A stretch of DNA of 26,127 bases from a virus. The stretch covers positions 1 to 26,127 of the IMG/VR virus record IMGVR_UViG_3300023116_000295; one strand, given 5' to 3'. The translations under genes were made by a program, and so were the position numbers. The notes beneath the pieces were generated by a model. It ran no database searches. It worked only from the letters and a program-made list of their open reading frames with translations, and was not told where the DNA came from. This document shows, in pieces, positions 24,271 through 26,127 of the stretch. Every line of letters begins with the position of its first letter. Position 1 is the first letter of the stretch.

Positions 24271-25016
24271 TAGAACTTATTATATAACCTATCTAGCAAA
24301 GATTTTTCTTCTACTTCTGTACTATTATCTAAATCGTATGTGTTAGTTGCAACACCATGTAGATAGGGTTGGTCAAATCTAGTAAAACCATATTGCTTTT
24401 CTAATACATTATGACCACTATCTATCTTACCGTACCTGTAAGCGTCCCATGCTGTACCACCATACAGACCTTTCTTTTCTCTATCCATAAATGCTTCTTT
24501 AGCAATTTCTTTTTGTACATCAAATGTGTTTGGGTCTTGAGCCCATTGCAATATAGCATATTTATTTTCAGGCATTTTTACCCATATATTTGCAGCTTCG
24601 AATAATTGTTTCTTTTTTTCTAAATCAGGGTCATCTGCTTTCCAATCATTCTTTTTAACACTAAATACTGTAGGGCTAAAACTAAATTCATCTGTATATC
24701 CTGTGTCAATCATGCTTCTCATTACCATATCTGGAAAATTTTGAATATTAATTTGAAATACACCTACTGCTAACAAGTCACCATTCTCATCAAATGTATG
24801 TGCCATAGGATTAAAAGCTGTTTTATTCCAACTTTCACTACCTATACCTTCTGCATCTGCAAAAGATTCCCATGCCATAGCACCAAACATATTCCATGCT
24901 TCTTCATAAGGTACAGTACCATAAGAAGTATCGCTAATAATATCTAATATTGCTTCGTATACTTTCTCAGGTTCTACGCTTGGTATAAGGTTATCTTCAT
25001 GAAAATTGTATGACAT
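24270..25016 (-). CDS. virion-associated lytic transglycosylase
   Basis: This encodes 248 residues. The lysozyme-like SLT fold is suggested by Glu50 in AMAWESFAD (the usual catalytic Glu at the end of the first helix), Asn-Pro at 69-70 with AFNPMA, GVFQIN at 85-90 (the GlfQin motif), and the later helix ANIWVKM...KYAILQWAQ at about 142-160, then TAWDAYRYGK. Such enzymes cut the glycan backbone to 1,6-anhydro products and are carried in virions to breach the wall during DNA entry. I chose the ATG at 25016, one base after the upstream stop (TAG T ATG). A frame extension to 25094 would overlap the neighbour by 77 bp and adds a hydrophobic stretch that looks like an out-of-frame shadow. Confidence 0.75.
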   Translation of the reverse strand: MSYNFHEDNLIPSVEPEKVYEAILDIISDTSYGTVPYEEAWNMFGAMAWESFADAEGIGSESWNKTAFNPMAHTFDENGDLLAVGVFQINIQNFPDMVMRSMIDTGYTDEFSFSPTVFSVKKNDWKADDPDLEKKKQLFEAANIWVKMPENKYAILQWAQDPNTFDVQKEIAKEAFMDREKKGLYGGTAWDAYRYGKIDSGHNVLEKQYGFTRFDQPYLHGVATNTYDLDNSTEVEEKSLLDRLYNKF

Positions 25017-25017
25017 A

Positions 25018-26127
25018 CTAACCCAAACTACTAAGCAAAGCCCAAAGATTTGTCCCATAATTTCGTTGTGTACTTCCTTCAGAAAATGCTGCATTGTCTT
25101 CTATTGCCATCTTTGAAATTGTTTCTGTAATCTTTTGTTCTATAAGCTGTAGTGGGTCTGACATAGGTTTAACTACACTTGAAGGTGCGTTACCTGCGAC
25201 TCTATCCTGTTGTGCTTTCTTGTATATGCTTGATGCTAAACCAAAAGCACCCATGTATTTACCTTCTGACATTTGTACATCTTCGTATATCTTTCCTACT
25301 TCTTGTGCAGCAACAGCAGCTAAATATGGATTCATCATACTACCTGTCAATGAAAACCATTGTGACTTAGCATCTGCCATTCTAGCTTCGTAAGAAGGTG
25401 TAATTATTATTTGCATATCTGCACCCATTCTTTTTTTATCTTTAATTAATTTGTCTGCACCTTGTATTAAATAATTATGAAATAGTTTTTTAGCATCACT
25501 ACTAGATGCAACGTCTGCAAAGAATTGACTTATAGTAGCACTATCACCACTTCCTAACGCAGTTTCAAATGCACCTGTATCTAAACCTAGTTCTGTCATA
25601 TCTTTAAGAAGTTGAGATGCACCCGGTAAATACTGACCACTTCTATTTAAAGTACTCATTAAATCTTCCAAAGCATTAATAGTTGCTTGGTCAAGTTGAT
25701 TAGGAGTAAATATAGTTCTATCTTCTTGACCTACATAATCTCCTAATAAACCTAATTCAATTAACCTAAGCTGTACATCTTGTAACCATGTTTGACCATT
25801 TTTTTGTATGTGTGGGTCAGAATATAAATTAGTTTCCATACCGTATGTGAATAGTGGTATAGTTCCACTACCTGATATATCTCTCCTACCTATTGCAGGA
25901 TTACCACTAATACCATAAAATTGACCTGTCATTAAGTTAGCTACTGCTATCTGTATTTGTTGCTGTGATAAATCATTACCTAGTATTTCTGCTACACCTG
26001 CTTGTGACTGTATCCATTCTTCATATTCTCTTTCAGCATCAGTCATTCTGCTTTGGTCTAATATATCTGCCCATAGTTCAGGTGCTTCTTCTACTAATGT
26101 AGGTAATGCTATATCTAAATCTTCTTT
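25018..26127 (-). CDS. virion protein with peptidoglycan-binding-like segment, 5' end outside window
   Basis: The frame stays open to the right edge, so the first in-window ATG (26046) is not necessarily the start: the codons before it encode a sensible helical sequence (ALPTLVEEAPELWADILDQS). Of 369 visible residues, about 113-157 read TWLQDVQLRLIELGLLGDYV, then TPNQLDQATINALEDLMSTL. This resembles peptidoglycan-binding repeats ('vq.l...Lgll......f...t..al..l') seen in some virion proteins. The rest is helical, with an Ala-rich region (PYLAAVAAQEVGKIY at about 270-284). The transglycosylase starts one base after its stop. A role in wall contact or DNA ejection is inferred. Confidence 0.65.
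   Translation of the reverse strand, partial: KEDLDIALPTLVEEAPELWADILDQSRMTDAEREYEEWIQSQAGVAEILGNDLSQQQIQIAVANLMTGQFYGISGNPAIGRRDISGSGTIPLFTYGMETNLYSDPHIQKNGQTWLQDVQLRLIELGLLGDYVGQEDRTIFTPNQLDQATINALEDLMSTLNRSGQYLPGASQLLKDMTELGLDTGAFETALGSGDSATISQFFADVASSSDAKKLFHNYLIQGADKLIKDKKRMGADMQIIITPSYEARMADAKSQWFSLTGSMMNPYLAAVAAQEVGKIYEDVQMSEGKYMGAFGLASSIYKKAQQDRVAGNAPSSVVKPMSDPLQLIEQKITETISKMAIEDNAAFSEGSTQRNYGTNLWALLSSLG

Noticed and set aside
25017-25094. Longer start for the transglycosylase at 25094
   Set aside because: It would overlap the upstream gene by 77 bp; the ATG at 25016 directly after the upstream stop is the coupled start.
1-26127. tRNA genes, CRISPR arrays, insertion sequences, integrase or attachment sites
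   Set aside because: None seen: no cloverleaf-like segments, spaced repeats, transposase motifs or integrase genes; the window reads as continuous phage genes.

Overview
The window is an AT-rich stretch of a tailed double-stranded DNA bacteriophage. The evidence is an HK97-type major capsid protein preceded by a scaffold-like gene, connector, tail-tip and fibre genes, a holin/amidase lysis pair, and a run of virion proteins that includes a lytic transglycosylase. No tape-measure, tail-tube or sheath gene is seen, and very large non-capsid virion-type proteins sit next to the transglycosylase. I therefore infer a short-tailed (podovirus-like) particle with an ejected-protein module. Portal and terminase genes are not visible. 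The host cannot be read from the sequence. The general look, with mixed actinophage-like and marine-phage-like proteins, resembles uncultured aquatic phages.

Layout. Positions 1-3645 run rightward and carry non-structural genes: a VWA/MIDAS protein cut by the window edge, a double hairpin with a rho-independent terminator, a small helix-turn-helix protein, an overlapping calcineurin-like phosphoesterase, a tiny zinc-ribbon protein, and an ERF-like single-strand annealing protein. From 3635 to the right edge every gene runs leftward. The two blocks meet tail to tail with an 11-bp overlap and no visible terminator.

In their own direction of transcription (right to left) the leftward genes are: a partial virion protein with a peptidoglycan-binding-like segment, a lytic transglycosylase, a 2577-residue giant protein, and two unknown virion-type proteins. 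Next come a near-perfect extended -10 promoter and a 164-nt leader. These are followed by scaffold, major capsid protein, a hairpin, a decoration-like protein, a connector-like protein, and a beta-propeller tail protein. The block ends with a small protein, a tail fibre, a glycine-rich adhesin, two hypothetical proteins, three tiny membrane proteins, a 29-residue Cys-rich peptide, the amidase, the holin and two small proteins. Seven of these junctions are exact one-base TAATG stop/start overlaps, so translational coupling is widespread.

The most unusual item is inside the giant protein. Residues about 312-472 resemble the nucleotide-binding SLOG / putative molybdenum-cofactor-carrier fold, split by an insertion. 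If the giant protein is ejected with the DNA, as its position suggests, it could deliver a nucleotide-binding or nucleotide-processing domain into the cell at the start of infection. That role is a hypothesis. The domain resemblance is what the sequence shows.
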